From CAZGMN01 sp964645765 (lineage in GTDB: Bacteria; Acidobacteriota; Aminicenantia; Aminicenantales; Aminicenantaceae): DNA of 32,041 nucleotides. Numbering within the stretch: position 1 is the first letter of the stretch; every line of letters begins with the position of its first letter. The notes under the pieces were generated by a model, which was not told the origin of the DNA, did no database searches, and saw only the letters and a list, made by a program, of their open reading frames with translations. A program made the translations under genes and the position numbers. The stretch is from the NCBI GenBank assembly GCA_964645765.1, contig CAZYBE010000035.1:1-32041 (forward strand). The letters are read 5' to 3'. Of this stretch, positions 30,637 through 32,041 are shown piece by piece.

Positions 30637-31928
30637 CCTCTTTTCACGCCGATATCACCCCTGAAATGCATCGCTTCAAAAGATATCAAAGAGATGGCCT
30701 TGTATATCCTATCCATGCTTTCGGCAAGAGTATCTTCTGAGGCACTGACTCCAAGTACTCTACCTCCGTCTGTAAAATAATCTCCTCCCTGAAACTTTGT
30801 CCCGGCATGGAAGATAGTTACGCCCGGGATGCTGGAGGCCTCCATCAGCCCTTCAATCTTCTTGCCTTTTTCATATTTAACCGGGTATCCGCCAGAAGCA
30901 AGGACAACACAAGCAGCAGGTCTGTGGCTCCATTTGATTTCCTTTTTCAAGACATTCTCTTCGACGATGGAAAGGAGGACTTCGACAAGGTCACTCTCCA
31001 TCCTCAACAGCTGCGGCTGAGTCTCCGGGTCGCCAAATCGGCAGTTATACTCCAGGACTTTGGGCCCTTTCTCTGTCAACATCAACCCCACATAAAGAAC
31101 TCCTTTAATTTTTCTTTTTTCCTCAAGCATCCGGGCCACGGTAGGAAAAACGATGGTTTCCATGATTTTGAAAAATAGCTCTTTGTTGATGAAAGGAGAA
31201 GGTGATATCGCTCCCATTCCCCCCGTATTTGGACCTTTATCATCATCATAGACAGCCTTATGGTCCATGGCTGTGACAAGAGGAGCCACTCTTTTACCAT
31301 CACAGAGGACAATAAATGAAACCTCTTTGCCTTTCAATAATTCCTCGATGACAATTCTCTTCCCTGATTCTCCAAACTGCTTTTCCACCATAATCGAGTG
31401 GACAACTTCCTCTGCTCTTTCCCGGCTTTTGCAGACGATGGCTCCTTTCCCGGCAGCCAGTCCATCCGCTTTTATAACCAGAGGGAATGAAATTTCTCCT
31501 GATTTTAAAATGTCTGTTGCCTTCTGCAGCGATTCAGCAACTTTGAATTTGGCAGTCGGAATCTGATGGCGCTCCATGAACTGCTTAGCGAAGACCTTGC
31601 TTCCCTCAAGTTCCGCGCTGCTCTTGGTCGGCCCAAAAATTTTTAAATTTCGCTTTTCAAACTCATCAACGATGCCCAAAGTCAAGGGAAGCTCTGGGCC
31701 AACAACAGTCAAATCAATTTTTTGCTTGGAGGCAAAGTCAGCCAGGCCTTTGATATCAGAATCCTTGATGGGAATGTTTTCAGCAACGTTCATCGTGCCC
31801 GCATTTCCTGGAGCGCAATAAATTTTTTTAGCACGAGGACTCAGAGATATTTTCCAAGCGAGAGCATGCTCTCTGCCGCCAGAGCCAATGACTAAAATCT
31901 TCAATTTTGAATCCTCTTTTTTAATCAT
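30633..31928 (-). CDS. purD: Phosphoribosylamine-glycine ligase
   Basis: A 431-residue ATP-grasp enzyme that joins glycine to phosphoribosylamine in purine synthesis. The N domain has VIGSGGREHALAWK. The ATP-grasp region holds VVKADGLAAGKG-like VIKADGLAAGKGAIVC, DHKAVYDDDKGPNTGGMGAISP and the signature YNCRFGDPETQPQL. The C domain is complete. Length matches the family. It is the first gene of the purD-purE-mtaB-mutL run. I find no convincing promoter in the 110 bases before its start. Confidence 0.95.
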   Translation of the reverse strand: MIKKEDSKLKILVIGSGGREHALAWKISLSPRAKKIYCAPGNAGTMNVAENIPIKDSDIKGLADFASKQKIDLTVVGPELPLTLGIVDEFEKRNLKIFGPTKSSAELEGSKVFAKQFMERHQIPTAKFKVAESLQKATDILKSGEISFPLVIKADGLAAGKGAIVCKSRERAEEVVHSIMVEKQFGESGKRIVIEELLKGKEVSFIVLCDGKRVAPLVTAMDHKAVYDDDKGPNTGGMGAISPSPFINKELFFKIMETIVFPTVARMLEEKRKIKGVLYVGLMLTEKGPKVLEYNCRFGDPETQPQLLRMESDLVEVLLSIVEENVLKKEIKWSHRPAACVVLASGGYPVKYEKGKKIEGLMEASSIPGVTIFHAGTKFQGGDYFTDGGRVLGVSASEDTLAESMDRIYKAISLISFEAMHFRGDIGVKRG

Positions 31929-31965
31929 TCTGACAAAAATGGAGTCTGTAAGTCAACTGAAGCCT

Positions 31966-32016
31966 GGCTCAGGCTGGGTGTCTCGAAAACGGTTTTCTCA
32001 ACACCCAGCCTGAGCC
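31966..32016. terminator. Long intergenic hairpin, possible terminator of a gene beyond the window
   Basis: A perfect 16-base inverted repeat, GGCTCAGGCTGGGTGT (31966-31981) and its complement (32001-32016). In the 19-base loop GAAAAC (31985-31990) and GTTTTC (31992-31997) are also complementary. There is no T run after either arm, so an intrinsic terminator is only one option; a repeat element is another. Confidence 0.5.
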
Positions 32017-32041
32017 TATTTAACTTCCTATTCCTCTAGAC

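Noticed and set aside
1..32041. CRISPR array, prophage, insertion sequence or rRNA
   Set aside because: No regularly spaced short repeats, transposase, integrase or rRNA-like sequence was seen; the only long repeat is the pilin pair.

Overview
The window reads as a chromosomal segment of a Gram-negative (diderm) bacterium. The evidence is lpxK, an LpxL-type acyltransferase, gmhA, a type IV pilus cluster, a secreted S9 peptidase and mostly housekeeping genes. Gene content and protein style recall Candidatus Aminicenantes/Acidobacteriota, but that is recall and not a search result. A run of exactly 100 N (6632-6731) marks a scaffold gap, so this is a draft assembly.

Left part, + strand (1-5778): the 3' end of an M20-type peptidase gene, comEC overlapping it, a small secreted coiled-coil protein, and a secreted prolyl-oligopeptidase-like S9 peptidase. 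Around the gap lie a minus-strand conserved protein of unknown function (5' end lost in the gap), a short + strand gene tail, and a MazEF-type toxin-antitoxin pair with its own promoter and operator-like repeat. An attC-like imperfect hairpin follows mazF.

Middle, + strand (7684-15840): lpxK, an LpxL-like acyltransferase, an UPF0173-type metallo-hydrolase, rph and a UDP-xylose-synthase-like gene are tightly packed. Then come a flotillin-like gene and an unusual 778-residue protein in which a class I aminotransferase is fused to a P-loop domain that looks HprK/PEPCK-like.

Right part, all minus strand (31928 down to 15850), in transcription order: purD-purE-mtaB-mutL, tRNA-Pro, tRNA-Arg, pilB-pilT-pilC-pilS-pilR, three GspG-like pilin genes, plsC and gmhA. 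Two pilin genes are identical at DNA level over about 680 bp, yet sit between clearly diverged homologous flanks. Each has a textbook sigma-54 (-24/-12) promoter, a conserved leader hairpin and, about 100 bp upstream, an inverted repeat built from TTGTCA/TGACAA half-sites. The same half-sites form a perfect palindrome at the likely pilB promoter. With the NtrC-type regulator PilR and kinase PilS encoded next door, this looks like a self-contained pilus regulon. PilR has no ATG/GTG/TTG before its receiver domain; the best-placed start is an ACG behind a strong Shine-Dalgarno.

The observations most worth following are the aminotransferase/P-loop fusion, the gene-converted sigma-54 pilin pair with its shared operator motif, the apparent ACG start of pilR, the Gly-to-Glu change in the LpxK P-loop, and the attC-like tail on mazEF.
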